Below are positions 11,135 through 21,727 of a stretch of DNA of 64,000 nt, piece by piece; the first letter of the stretch is position 1; each line of letters opens with the position of its first letter. The position numbers were made by a program, and so were the translations under genes. The notes under the pieces were generated by a model. The model worked only from the letters and a program-made list of their open reading frames with translations. It was not told the DNA's origin and did no database searches. The DNA is taken from the NCBI RefSeq assembly GCF_003286085.1, contig NW_020825327.1:1674001-1738000 (forward strand), written 5' to 3'. This stretch comes from Drosophila persimilis. Taxonomy: Eukaryota > Arthropoda > Insecta > Diptera > Drosophilidae.

Positions 11135-11284
11135 ATGGATTCATTTAAGCGTTTGTTTGAAAAGGATCCTCACAAAAGCGGATACATACAAGTTGTTTAT
11201 TGTAATTATTGCGGATCTGATACTCACTTAGAAAAACCTGTCCCAAAAAGCGCGATCAGGAGACGCGTAATTAGAATATCTTAG
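11135..11284 (+). CDS. Small Cys/His Polinton ORF (49 aa)
   Basis: An ATG at 11135 opens 49 codons ending TAG at 11282-11284. It carries VVYCNYCGSDTHLEKP, a CxxC with a following His, and a basic end (IRRRVIRIS). It sits 49 bases before the ATPase on the same strand. I do not recognise a family. The size and position fit the small accessory ORFs of insect Polintons. It could be a decayed zinc-binding protein. Confidence 0.4.
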   Translation: MDSFKRLFEKDPHKSGYIQVVYCNYCGSDTHLEKPVPKSAIRRRVIRIS

Positions 11285-11332
11285 ATGTTAGAAAACATTT
11301 ATAAAATATTAATAAATAAAACATAACCAAAA

Positions 11333-11945
11333 ATGTTTAAGCAATTTATACATCCTTTTACAATGCTTATTTGCGGACCTTCAGGATCTGGTAATACAAC
11401 GTTTTTAGAATCTTTAATAAATAAAAGGAATGATTTGCTGAGCATTTCAATTAATCGAATAATTTGGTGTTATGGAGAGGAGCATGCTAAGCCAAATTTT
11501 AATACCATCGAATACTATAAAGGAGTTCCCGAAACAATTGAAAATGAAAATCATGAGCCTATTCTTTTAATACTAGATTACTTAATGATGGGTGCATTTA
11601 ATAAAAATGTCTGTGAGCTATTTACAAAAGGATCACACCACAGGAATTTATCCGTAATAGTAGTCACACAAAATATATTTCATAAATCTTCACATACTCG
11701 AGATATTTCACTAAACACAAAATACATCGTTGCTCTTCAGAATATATAAGGAGGTGACAGATGAACCACATGGTTATTTACTTATTGATCTTACTCAGGG
11801 AATAAATGATCTCCTTAGATTTCGTACACATATTTTTAATTCTGAGTATACAGTTTGCTTTTCAGATGAAAATGGTTTACAAAAAGAATCTAAATCGACT
11901 GAAAGCGAACAAAAATTTATTGTATGTGCTCAAAAGGGCAAATAA
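11333..11945 (+). pseudogene. Polinton A32/FtsK-type packaging ATPase, inactivated
   Basis: This is the genome-packaging ATPase of the Polinton virion set. The frame from 11333 has a Walker A region LICGPSGSGNTT at residues 13-24, where the essential Lys is Asn (AAT at 11391-11393). Walker B reads LLILDYLM, with Tyr in the place of the second acidic residue (about 11575-11583). The sensor-like VVVTQN follows. A frame change near 11730-11750 moves to the ORF ending at 11945 (EPHGYLLIDLTQ), probably with loss of about 30 codons. Several catalytic lesions together indicate a dead gene. Confidence 0.85.
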
Positions 11946-12219
11946 TAAACTTCGAAATGCAATTAAAAGTAATTGTGACATTGAGTTAGTAAAAGCATTA
12001 GTGGAGATAGTGTTGAATACTCTACGAGGAAATCATAAGATATCAAAAAAGCAACTATATGCTCTAAAAAAGTATAAAAATGCATTACGTCTTATTTCTT
12101 GTCCAAAACGGTCAATAAATTCGAAGAGAAAAGTTCTCATCCGAAAAGGAAGATTTTTACCTGTTTTAATAAGTTCATTGCTTTCGGGGATTTTTGGAAA
12201 AATATTGAATAATGCTTAA
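11866..12219 (+). CDS. Conserved basic Polinton ORF (117 aa)
   Basis: The start at 11866 was chosen because it overlaps the end of the ATPase, as in packed virus-like gene clusters; the frame is also open 60 bases upstream. The protein is Lys-rich (KKQLYALKKYKNALRLI) and ends in a short hydrophobic segment FLPVLISSLLSGIFGKIL. Basic body plus hydrophobic tail is typical of a small Polinton virion-associated protein, possibly membrane- or capsid-interacting. It overlaps the next ORF by 8 bases. It is intact in this copy. Confidence 0.6.
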   Translation: MKMVYKKNLNRLKANKNLLYVLKRANNKLRNAIKSNCDIELVKALVEIVLNTLRGNHKISKKQLYALKKYKNALRLISCPKRSINSKRKVLIRKGRFLPVLISSLLSGIFGKILNNA

Positions 12220-12899
12220 AAATAAGCATCAATTAAACAAAGTTATTTTAATGCATCCGAATGCATATAAAAAATTGGTAAATAATGCCCAGAAAAACGA
12301 TTTAATAAATATAACGTTTTTGCCTATTTTAAATGATAAAAAAACTAGTGACTTTAATAAATGGATTAAAATACGTCAAGAATTGTGTTACTATCAAAAT
12401 AAAAAAATAAATAAGACAATGGATATACGAACTACGCAGAACAAACCACTTTCACCACCTCAAAGCATTGGAATACAAACACAAGACGAGTCAGTTTGGT
12501 TAGATGTAAAACCTAACACTTCTATTCTTAACAATACAAATAATGGGCCCTCAAAAAAGGAACTCTCTATCACAAATGAGTTCTCTGATTTACCTAACGC
12601 CATCGATGATGAAGATTTTCTGACCGAAAAATCTTTCAACTCAAAACCTAATAAGCGTAAATTTGAGGATACTTCATTTTTAGACACTCAAGCATCAAAA
12701 AAAACCAGCATTGACTAAAGTGAAGCTTACTGATAAACAGCGAAAGCTAAGAGTAAAACTTAAGAGGTATAAAAGTGAACCAAATCCATTTCAATACTTG
12801 AAATACGTAAGTGGACGAAACAAGTTGATGAGAGCTGTTAGAAACAGTAAGGCCGTGCAAATTGGAACGAACATAATTAATTGGTTTTCCTATAATTAA
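12212..12899 (+). pseudogene. Conserved Polinton ORF of unknown function, frameshifted
   Basis: The first frame (12212-12718) starts MLKNKHQLNKVILMHPNAYK, has a Ser/Asn-rich acidic middle, and stops just after a run of eight A (12697-12704). The second frame (up to TAA 12897-12899) continues with KLTDKQRKLRVKLKRY and ends AVQIGTNIINWFSYN. The basic C-terminus and the A-run position suggest one gene of about 225 codons broken by slippage. I cannot assign a function. Confidence 0.55.
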
Positions 12900-12926
12900 T
12901 AAACTGCAAAGAACGTAGAACTGAAA

Positions 12927-13481
12927 ATGGTAAATGTAACAGAGTTTTTCGTGACATTACTTAGTAATGATTCGTTAAATGTATATCATGATAATTAAGT
13001 TAAGTTTGCATTTACAAACATTGTAAATATTCCTGAAAACATGAACGATGACTGGGAAGTAGGAATTACAGACTTATATCTAAATAAATGTATAAAAAGC
13101 AGGCCTGATAATACCTCAATCGTATCTGAAGAAACAACAGAATTCGTTATTAGCTTAGTAAATGGAGAAACATTTCGATATGAAAATGAGTCAATAGAGT
13201 CTGAACAGTTTCAAAATGGGTTGATTTTTGTTTACACTGACATTATCAAACCAAGATGTGTTGGAAATAAAAGACCTCGATGTCTTCGAGTATTACATTA
13301 TAATGGAAAAGAGCAACTTATACAATTCAATAATATTTAATATTATCCCATTGAAATATGGTCTCCAAAAGAAATTTCCATCTTAATTACCAATTCCAAA
13401 GGGTATAAAGTACCATTTGAATCTTCAGCAATTCCAATTTTTGTTACCCTTCACTTTAAAAAACGAAAAGAAATGCTATAA
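12927..13481 (+). pseudogene. Polinton minor capsid (penton-like) protein, two stops
   Basis: This single reading frame of 184 codons starts at ATG 12927 and ends at TAA 13479-13481. It is broken by in-frame TAA at 12996-12998 and 13338-13340. The motif IFVYTDIIKPRCVG and the following LRVL are the signature I associate with Polinton single jelly-roll penton proteins, which sit at capsid vertices. No frameshift is seen. The gene lies directly upstream of the PX-like and major capsid genes, its usual place. Confidence 0.72.
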
Positions 13482-13527
13482 ATAATACTGTAAAGATGGA
13501 AATTTATTCAGAGTAGAAATAACCACC

Positions 13528-14006
13528 ATGACGAAATCTTATCAACAATATTATTTAAATCAGTGTGGAGGAGGGTTGAATCATATAGGAAGGTTGAATC
13601 ATATGTTTCACCCAGAGTTATCCAACAAGGTAGAGGAATTGGGAATTTTTTTAGTGGTCTTTTTAATTACATAAAACCACTATTCCTTTCGGGGATAAAC
13701 GCTATTAAAAACCAAGCTTCTGAGACTGGAAAGGCAGTAATAAATTAGTTTGGTCGAAAACCTTTAAGAACCATTATCCAAGAACAAAGTAAAATTGCTT
13801 TGCAAAACCGGTCAAATAAAGCCATTAATACGTTAACCCGATTCCAGAATGGGGCAAGTAAAAAGAATAAAAAGAGAAGGTCTAGGAAAAAACTATCTCA
13901 TTTATCATCTAAAGAAGGAAGCAAACATACGCAGTCGAGACACAAAAAAAAAAAAAAATCAACAAAGAAATTAACTATAAGAGACATTTTTTCTAAATCA
14001 AAATGA
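13528..14006 (+). pseudogene. PX-like Polinton virion protein, frameshifted
   Basis: ATG 13528 starts a segment with QQYYLNQCGGGL, a Gly-rich N-terminus typical of the Polinton PX-type protein. The frame then shifts, near a direct repeat of GGTTGAATCATAT at about 13574-13608, to one reading GRGIGNFFSGLFNYIKPLF. An in-frame TAG follows at 13746-13748. The last part is a Lys/Arg-rich tail containing a run of 15 A (13944-13958). Its TGA overlaps the ATG of the major capsid gene. The basic tail suggests DNA condensation, by inference only. Confidence 0.6.
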
Positions 14007-14966
14007 CCACCCATATTGAATGTATGAAAAGCGAATTGGATCTCTTTGAGCCACATCCTACACAAAGCTCTATTCTGAGAACAGATGAAGTTTCATATTA
14101 CCCCATAGCTTCGTTGGACAGTGCTTCTTCAATTAAACTCGTTTGCTTAGGAAATGGGGAAACATATCGAGACCTATCAAGTGTTTACTTAAGACCTGTT
14201 GTGCAACTAAGAAAAAGTGATAATGCCAACACTGAAAGAAACGATTTTGGATTAGTGAATAATATTTTGCATTCAATGTTTAGAAGTTCGTCCATATATT
14301 TAAATAATATTTTGGTTTCTCAGAGTGATAATAACTATCATTATAGATCGTATTTGCAAACGATTTTAAACTATGGTAGTGATGCCAGTGAAAGTCACTT
14401 AGCCACTCAAGGTTATTATCCTAATTATGGTAAATTATTATCTGGTAGATACGTTAACACCGATGGATCCATTATGCTCAAAAATATTTTTCAAAACAGT
14501 AATAAGGGTCAACTATTCGGAAAAGTTCATGGAGATATATTTAATCAACCAAAACTGCTTATAAATAATGTAGATTTGAGGATTACTTTTAACATTGAAA
14601 ACACAGCATTTTATTTAATGGAATCTGAAACTGAATCAAATCTTAAAATATTGGAGGCCCAACTATTCATGAACCACATAACTATTAATCCGAGCATTTT
14701 ATTGGCTCATCATCATGTTTTACAAACTAAAAATGCCATTTCTCCATACAGCAAAGTTCAAGTAAAATCATTTACAATATATCCAGGAAATAATACATTA
14801 TCAATTGACAATGCAGTTATTGGACAGCTTCCCAATTTTTTGGCTTTTTGCATGGTAAAAAACAAATCATATTCTGGAAATCGGGCATTAAACCCCTTCA
14901 ATTTTGATCATTTTAAAATTCAACGCTTTAATCTATTGGTTAATGGAGTACAAGTACCATCGCAGG
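14003..14966 (+). pseudogene. Polinton major capsid protein, 5' part
   Basis: This is the double jelly-roll major capsid protein of the Polinton virion. ATG 14003 overlaps the preceding stop (ATGA). The frame holds YPIASLDSASSIKLVC near the N-terminus and SLYLRP-, YLQTILNYG- and LMNHITINPS-type stretches usual in this family. Gypsy-C interrupts it after 14966. The frame resumes at 23602 and ends at 23930; together 964 + 329 bases make 431 codons with no other stop or shift. Apart from the insertion it is the best preserved gene of this element. Confidence 0.82.
14963..14966. repeat. Target-site duplication CAGG, left copy
   Basis: CAGG precedes the Gypsy-C LTR start AGTTAC and recurs at 23598-23601 after GTAACT. 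Confidence 0.82.
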
Positions 14967-15462
14967 AGTTACAGGTTCCAGAGAGGAGGTTAGGGTCCTT
15001 GCTATAGGTGCTGGAAACTGTTGAAGGGAAAAAGGGGTTCCCTTAAATGATGAATGCCAATTTGGAGGTGTTCTCTATGTGATCTAGTTATACACGTTTA
15101 TTGCAGTTTTAAGATAGTCAGAGTGACAATTGTATTCCGGGTGGGATTCTAGAATTGACTGCCTGGTCAGTGGCGATCACTGACTTATGTATGCGGCTCT
15201 GCTGCTGGTTCTTCTGCGTCGCTGTCGGCGTAGCTGCAGTTGGGATTCCTAAGAAAATGCTGATGTTACATTTAAGGTAAGTTTGCTGATTCTTGGCTGG
15301 GGTCCATCCGGTTTATATTGTAGACAATGTTGGCTGTGTTGATGGTATATGCTTAGGCGGCATAAACATCGTGCTCGTGTCACTTGAGCTGTGGATGTTT
15401 ATGCTGAGTTGAGTCGTGGTGGTTTAGCGGGGGGCATCTCGAGGGGTGCCGGGACGGTAACT
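14967..15462 (-). repeat. 3' LTR of Gypsy-C (496 bp)
   Basis: AGTTAC at 14967 to GTAACT at 15462. On the minus strand it follows the purine tract GGTGGGGAGG (15463-15472). The env stop codon lies inside it at about 15399. Confidence 0.92.
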
Positions 15463-17058
15463 CCTCCCCACCTGGACTGAAGTGAGGGCCAGAGGGAGGG
15501 TATGACGGTTGGCACGAACGAAGGTGTTTCCGCTGGGACGAATGATATTATCTTGGTCCTGTGGGTCCAACAGATGACTATCATTACGGCGGCGGCTGCC
15601 ATAAGTATATAAGTAGCTATCCGGTGGTTTGTGTTTGAGTTTTTTATGTTAACTATTTCGTTTTGAGTGTTTAGGGAGTTTAGGTGAAGTTTGTGCAAGT
15701 TGATGTCATTTATAGAATTGTTAATCCTGATCTCTTCCAGTATTGGAATTACTAAGGTGTTTTCCTCTGTGTAGTCAACGTCTTGATCATCGTACGTTAA
15801 TTCGTTTATGTGTATTGAGCAATTTTTGAAGGTAATGATAGCTGATCCGTTTATCGTTCTTGGTGTGCTGCATGATGATGTGATTGTTGTATTTAATGTG
15901 TTGAACATTACGATGTACCGTCGTTCCACTTCTCTGATTGTTTGTTCGGTGCCTATATCTTTAGTGTTGCAGGTGGCAACCTGGTTATTGAAAATACCCT
16001 CTAGGCATTGTTGATTGATGTTATTTGGTGGTGTCGTATTATCTTCGCAGATGTAATTATGGTGTATTTTGGGGCATTTTATATCGAAGCTTTTTATGTG
16101 TCCGGAATGGTCGTGTATAATATACTTAGGTAAGATTAATAACATAGATTTATTTATCGGTAATGGAACAATGTGTAGGAATTCGTAATTATTTTTGTCG
16201 AATATTGGAATTTTAATTTTAAAGAACACAGTTTTATTGTTAATTTCTGTTTCTAGGGTCAATAGTCGATACAGGTGTTCTTCAGAGTTTACCATTATAT
16301 TTTGTTTTTTTAACATGTGCTGTATAATTTCGGTTTCTTTATCGGTAAGTATGAATTTGGGTATTATTCCTAATTTGGTTAACAATATACTTTCGGCTAT
16401 GTTGTTCACATGATTATACAGGATGTCTATATTGAAGTTAATTCTCGAAATATATTGTAGGAGGTGTATTTCGTTATGTTCGTCATTTAATGTTTTAAAA
16501 ATATTGTTTTTGTAGTTTCTTATAAATACATTTATATTTTCCTGTTCCTCATTAATATGATTAGTAATATTTTTAAATCTAATCGTTATATCATTATTTA
16601 TAATATTTTGTTGATTAATGTTTTTTAATAAGTTTTTTTCGTTTTCTTTTATTTCGTTAAATTCGTTTGTAAAAGTTTCTTCGTCTTTGGCATCTAGGTT
16701 GCCTGTGACAACTTTGATGACGCTTCCGAGGCCATTTATAAGTCCTCTTTTGGATCTATTTTTTGGTAGTATTGCGTCTATTTTTTGTTGTAATTGCCTT
16801 AGTTTTGTTTTTACTGTACTTATGGTTTCGCCTGAAAACTTTGTATCCTTGAGTTGATTTAGTGTTACCTCGAATTGGTTTACATTGTTAATGAAATCTT
16901 GTAAATTTATTTTATGGATAAGATACTTATGAGAGATAATGTTTTTGGCGTTTCCGAGATTTATAATGGCAATTTTGTCATTTTGCGTCAGTTGTCGGAT
17001 TTGAAATGGTTGTGCGTTAATTTGGTAGCATCTGTAAGATAATTGAATGTCTTTATTT
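15399..17058 (-). CDS. env: Gypsy-C env, fusion-type envelope protein
   Basis: This endogenous errantivirus envelope gene would place a glycoprotein on the particle surface. The frame is open from just left of the pol stop down to 15399, about 550 codons, without a clear ATG; errantivirus env is made from a spliced mRNA, and CTTACAG near 17040 could be the acceptor. A furin-type RSKR site lies at 16746-16757 and is followed by a Gly-rich fusion-peptide-like stretch. A membrane segment (YILMAAAAVMIVICW) is near 15570-15620. The last 64 bases run into the 3' LTR. No stop or shift is seen. The N-terminal boundary is uncertain. Confidence 0.8.
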
Positions 17059-20000
17059 TCTTATTATTTTTTTTTTTATTTTTGATTTGTGTATCTTTTG
17101 ATTTCTTGTAGTTGAGAGTGTTATCCCGCTATCTTTTAGAACTTGGTGTTTACTGAACCTAGGTGTTAGCTTATTTCTTCTGTTCTCCTTTCTAAAAACT
17201 ATGTCGTCTGTCTCGAGGGGGATTGGGTCTTGTCTGTCCTCGTTTGCTTTTCTAATTCTAGTTTTCATTTTGTTGTCGATTTCGTCCCTGATTTTCGGGT
17301 AAATCGTAGTCTGAAATTCGTTTAGTTGTTGTAAGTAGTCGTGCTCGTTATCGAAGTTCGTCTCCTTGTTGTATAAATGTGGTCTTCCGTAGAATATTTC
17401 GTATGGGGTGTGTTTGGTTGTCGAGTGGATAGCGTTATTATAGGTAATGAATGTTTCAGTTAGAATGTCGTCGTGGTCGCAACTTGTCTTTTCTTCTTTT
17501 TTTTTATTAGTTATAATGCGGTAGATTTCCGTTAAGGAAGAGTGCAGTCTCTCTACAGGGGAATTGCTTGAGGACTGTTGAAACGATGTGACATGTAGTT
17601 GGATGTTATATTGGCTACAAAAATCTTTGAACATTTTGCCTGCGAATTCGGGTCCCTGATCGCAGACGATCTTTTGTGGGATACCGAAGGAGCTAAGGAA
17701 ATTTCTTATTGATCTTACTATATTTAGGCTATCTCTGGCTGGGATAGTATAGCCGGTTGCAAATTTGGAGAACTTGTCTATGATTGTCAAAATTGTTTTA
17801 GCATTGATCGTGTAGATGTCAATATGTAGGATTTGCATGGGTTTTTGGGGGGTTTCGGTTTCCTGATAAACCAGCTTTTGCGGTTGCCTGTCGTACTTTA
17901 AGGTTTGACAGACGTCGCAGTCATTGATTATAGCAGAAATTATATTTTTTAATCTTGGTGAGTAGATTTTTCGTTTTAAATGGGCGACCGTTTCGTCTAT
18001 TCCTCTGTGGTTGTTATCTCTATGGTATTTCTTGATTTCCTGTTCTAGTTGGTTTACTTCGGTAATGTCTTCTAGCATTGTAGTGCACCTGATTATTTTG
18101 TAGATCTTGTTGGGTAAAAAGTATTCTTTGAGGCTTTCTTCCACTATTTTGAAAATGGTATCTGAAGTAAATATGGCGTATGTTTTATTAGGTCTAAGGA
18201 TTTTAGCTAGAGTTTGTGCCAATTTGTGTTTATCGAACTTGCTTTCAAGGATTATTCTTCTGATTTTATTTTTGAATGGGGTTGAGGTTATAATTTGTGA
18301 TCTACTACCTATTTGAAAAATGATTTGCAGGTTGTGTCCGTTAATGGGTTTATCTGTTGTCGGGATATCGTTGGTCTGGTTGGTTTGATTATTCGTATTT
18401 ACGTCTGCTGTTACGCGGCTGAGGGCGTCAGCTACGACGTTTTCCGACCCTTTCTTGTAAGAGATTTCGTAGTCGTATTCAAGTAGCTGTAACTTCCAAC
18501 GGACTAATTTTGAATTTGGTTCCTTAAAGTTCATTAGCCATGTGAGAGGTCGGTGGTCAGTGATTATTCTGAATCTTTGACCGAATAGGTAGGGGCGGAA
18601 ATATTTAGTTGCCCATATTATTGCGAGCATTTCCCTTTCAACTGTTGAGTAGTTACACTCTGTATCCGTTAGTGTTCGACTAGCGAATGAGATTGGTCTT
18701 TCGCTGTTAATTGGGCCTTGGGAGAGTACTGCTCCTATGGCGACGTTACTTGCGTCTGTTGTGAGTGTAAAAGTTTTTGAAAAGTCTGGGTATTCTAAAA
18801 GTGGGTCATTGCAGAGAAGTGTTTTGCATGTCTCGAATGCCTTAGTATAGTCCTGACTGATTTTAACAGGACTTTTGCCTTTCAGTTGCTGTGTTAGTGG
18901 CTTTGTAATGGTAGCAAAGTTTCTTATGAATTTTCTATAGTAACCCAGTAACCCTAAAAAGGATTTTATTTGTTTCCTAGTCTTTGGTATCGGGAATTCT
19001 TTTATGGCTTGAATCTTTTTGGGGTTAGGTTTGATTCCGTTTTCTGTTACTACGTGTCCTAGGTATTCTATTTCCTTCCTTAAGAATTCAGATTTAGTTG
19101 GTTGGAGTTTTAGGTTTGCCTTATGTAATTTCTCGAATACTGCTTGTAGGTGCGTAATATGTTCTTGGAGGGATGGGGAGAAAATTATTATATCGTCCAG
19201 GTATATGAGGCAACACTTGCCGTTTAGTTCGGCTAATATGTTGTCCATAACCCTTTGAAAGGTGGCGGGTGCGTTAGTTAGGCCGAATGGCATTCGAACG
19301 AATTCATAGTGTCCCTTAATGGTCGAAAAGGCTGTTTTATTGATATCCGTAGGGTGCATTTCTATCTGGTGGTATCCGCTGGCTAAGTCCAAGGCAGTGA
19401 AGTATTTTGCTCTGCCTATTCTGTCTAATACGTCATTGATGTTTGGCATAGGGTATTTATCTTTTATTGTCTTTTCGTTGAGTTTTCGGTAATCTATCAC
19501 TAGTCTCCACTTTTTCTGGTTGGATTTGTCTGTTTTCTTGGAAACAAGGAATGTTGGTGAACTCCAGGGTGAGTAACTGTGTCTGATGATGTTTTGTTCT
19601 AGTAGCTTTTGGATTTGGTTGTCTATTTCTTGTCTTTCTTTTTGACTGTATCGAAATGGTTTGGTGTGAATAGGTATCTTGTCGGTTGTGTTTATTTTAT
19701 GTTTTACTAAATTCGTAAAGGTTAGGGGCTCTCCTTCTGTATAGAACAGATTTGGGAATTTGGAGCAAAGTTTTCTTAACGCTTTTCTTTCCTCGTCGTT
19801 TAGATGCTCTGTTTGTATTATTGTTTCAGGGTTGGAGTAGTCGGGTGTTATCCCTCTATTTTCCTCCAGGGCTGTATTGACTTCTATATAATCGTGTTCG
19901 TTTTGTTCCACTACTATTAATTGTGAGTCTAGGCAGAATTTTTGTTCTGTACTTGAAAAATTGTTAACTTCTATATAGCTTAGATTGTTTTTGGCGGAGT

Positions 20001-20484
20001 ATAATCCGCCTGAAATGAATAGATTTTCCGAAATTATGGTTGGTTCACACCAGAATGTACCGTTTTTAACATTGACGGGTACTTGTACAATCTTTCTCGA
20101 TTCTTCTTCGATTATATGTAAGTTGGGAATAGCTTTAGTTTCTATCTCTATTGGAATGTTAAAACTCCTTGTTTGGAGTGATCGCTGTGGTATGTTGACT
20201 ACGGCTTGGATTTGTTTTAGGATATCAATTCCAATGAGTCCGTCAAAATAAGGGTGGAATTTGAATAATAGCAATGTATATTGCGTGTTGTCGGAGAACT
20301 CTTGGAATAGTTCAAGATTGGTCTTTAACTGAAGTTGGTGCGAGTTGAGCACTGTTTTGATCACCACTGGTGTTTGGAGTTGTTGTTGTTTTTGTTTGGG
20401 GATGAAGCTGGGGTTAATAAACGAGGAGCTAGAGCCTGTGTCTATCAGAAATTTCAATGTTTTGTTTGGTTGTATTTTTACCAT
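17053..20484 (-). CDS. pol: Gypsy-C pol polyprotein (protease, RT, RNase H, integrase)
   Basis: The frame is uninterrupted, with 1143 codons from the first ATG. It is open further upstream (to overlap gag by -1), as expected for a -1 frameshift product. Protease has FLIDTGSSSS near residue 13. RT has VIDYRKLN and the catalytic YLDD at 19192-19203. RNase H has LTTDASN and VEREMLAIIW. Integrase has an HHCC ending CDVCQ, a core with DIYTINAKTILTIIDKFSKF, CDQGPEF and a later Glu (NSPVERLH), and a basic C-terminus. All catalytic motifs are present, so the gene looks functional. Confidence 0.93.
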   Translation of the reverse strand: MVKIQPNKTLKFLIDTGSSSSFINPSFIPKQKQQQLQTPVVIKTVLNSHQLQLKTNLELFQEFSDNTQYTLLLFKFHPYFDGLIGIDILKQIQAVVNIPQRSLQTRSFNIPIEIETKAIPNLHIIEEESRKIVQVPVNVKNGTFWCEPTIISENLFISGGLYSAKNNLSYIEVNNFSSTEQKFCLDSQLIVVEQNEHDYIEVNTALEENRGITPDYSNPETIIQTEHLNDEERKALRKLCSKFPNLFYTEGEPLTFTNLVKHKINTTDKIPIHTKPFRYSQKERQEIDNQIQKLLEQNIIRHSYSPWSSPTFLVSKKTDKSNQKKWRLVIDYRKLNEKTIKDKYPMPNINDVLDRIGRAKYFTALDLASGYHQIEMHPTDINKTAFSTIKGHYEFVRMPFGLTNAPATFQRVMDNILAELNGKCCLIYLDDIIIFSPSLQEHITHLQAVFEKLHKANLKLQPTKSEFLRKEIEYLGHVVTENGIKPNPKKIQAIKEFPIPKTRKQIKSFLGLLGYYRKFIRNFATITKPLTQQLKGKSPVKISQDYTKAFETCKTLLCNDPLLEYPDFSKTFTLTTDASNVAIGAVLSQGPINSERPISFASRTLTDTECNYSTVEREMLAIIWATKYFRPYLFGQRFRIITDHRPLTWLMNFKEPNSKLVRWKLQLLEYDYEISYKKGSENVVADALSRVTADVNTNNQTNQTNDIPTTDKPINGHNLQIIFQIGSRSQIITSTPFKNKIRRIILESKFDKHKLAQTLAKILRPNKTYAIFTSDTIFKIVEESLKEYFLPNKIYKIIRCTTMLEDITEVNQLEQEIKKYHRDNNHRGIDETVAHLKRKIYSPRLKNIISAIINDCDVCQTLKYDRQPQKLVYQETETPQKPMQILHIDIYTINAKTILTIIDKFSKFATGYTIPARDSLNIVRSIRNFLSSFGIPQKIVCDQGPEFAGKMFKDFCSQYNIQLHVTSFQQSSSNSPVERLHSSLTEIYRIITNKKKEEKTSCDHDDILTETFITYNNAIHSTTKHTPYEIFYGRPHLYNKETNFDNEHDYLQQLNEFQTTIYPKIRDEIDNKMKTRIRKANEDRQDPIPLETDDIVFRKENRRNKLTPRFSKHQVLKDSGITLSTTRNQKIHKSKIKKKIIRK

Positions 20485-20519
20485 GATATATGGTAGTGTG
20501 GATCCTAAGTTCGTGTTGG

Positions 20520-21621
20520 TTAGGTACCCTGTTTGCTTGTCGAGGCTTCTGTGAGAAAATTTGGTTGGTCGTTGTAGTTGTGAAGTTCTAACTGTTGTTG
20601 CTCGACGGTATTTACTGAGCTCCTGGGTTGGTGGTTGTTTGCATTTCTATTATATTGTTCGTTTTTTTGCTTGTAGCTATTTTCTTTTGGCATGATGGCC
20701 AACGTGTTGGGGTTTCTTTTCTGTCTATATGCGTCCCTATCATGGTTATCTTGGTATCTTCGTTTATCGGTACGGTTCTCGTTGTACTGTCTGTTACTGT
20801 TATTATTGTAGCGTCTATTTATGTTGCGGTCCTCATTTCCCTGGTGGTGGTTTGTTTGTCTCTTATTATTTTCGTGAGTGAAGTAAATTTGTCTTTCCTT
20901 CAGTGCCCACTCCAAAGCCTCACGAAGATTAGCTGGTTTCATAGACCTGATGGCGGTTCCTAGTGGGCCGCTTATTCCGGATAGGAATGAGTTGAGACAT
21001 ATGTCCGCGAAAAGGTTTTTCTTTGTTCTAACCAACAGTGGTTCGGATTCTTTAGTTTCTGTTAGTCTGAATAAGGCTAACTTAATTTCACATACTTTAT
21101 CGTACAGTTTTTGAAGAGGATAGTTTCCTTGGACTACGCTGTGAAGTTCGTACATCAAGGTTGGTTCGTCCCTCTTATCGGAACAACTGATGATGAGGGC
21201 TTCTTTAATTTCATCCCAGTTGAGGGTGGCTCCTGCCTCGATAATAGCTTCGTTAGCTTTTCCTGTTATTTTGTTCCTAATTGCTCTTAGGAGCATCTGT
21301 CCGTACGGAGTTTGGTCTGTGCCCCTAATCAACAGAAGAATTTCCTCGACATTGGTGATAAATTCGCCTAAGGTCATTGAATCACCGCTATAGGTAGGCA
21401 AGAAACGGATAGCGTCCGGTATTTTTAGGGCCGTTATGACATCCGAGTTCATAGTGATTTCCCCTTGATTGGGGGGGGGGGGGGGGTGAACCTGCCGAAG
21501 AGGTCATGGGGGTGATATCAGCTGGCCGTGCTAGGCTCTGTCCTTCCCTAATGTCTGGTGGGATAGCACTGCTCGTATTTCTACTTCTGGTATTTGGGAT
21601 TAACTTCTTGATATTCGACAT
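20520..21621 (-). pseudogene. gag: Gypsy-C gag, frame set by a 16-C tract
   Basis: Gag builds the particle core. Two frames cover it. 21388-21621 starts MSNIKKLIPNTRSRN and runs into a run of 16 C (plus-strand G at 21471-21486). 20520-21452 (310 codons) carries the gag body (RFLPTYSGDSMTLGEFITNVEEI) and an Arg/Asn-rich C-terminus without CCHC knuckles. With 15 or 18 C the two would be one frame, so a single-base change in the tract, or a sequencing error, splits the gene. Translation could still begin at the ATG at 21452. Gag ends in a -1 overlap with pol. Confidence 0.8.
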
Positions 21622-21692
21622 TTACTGAGACAGTTTTCTATTATCTTTTTAGTTTGTGCGCTTAATTTTACTTATTATTACTTAAGTATATA

Positions 21693-21727
<35 letters not shown>

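Noticed and set aside
15399..16409. A 336-codon env starting at 16409
   Set aside because: The first codon there is GTG and the frame is open for over 200 codons upstream, including the furin site. It is the middle of env, not its start.
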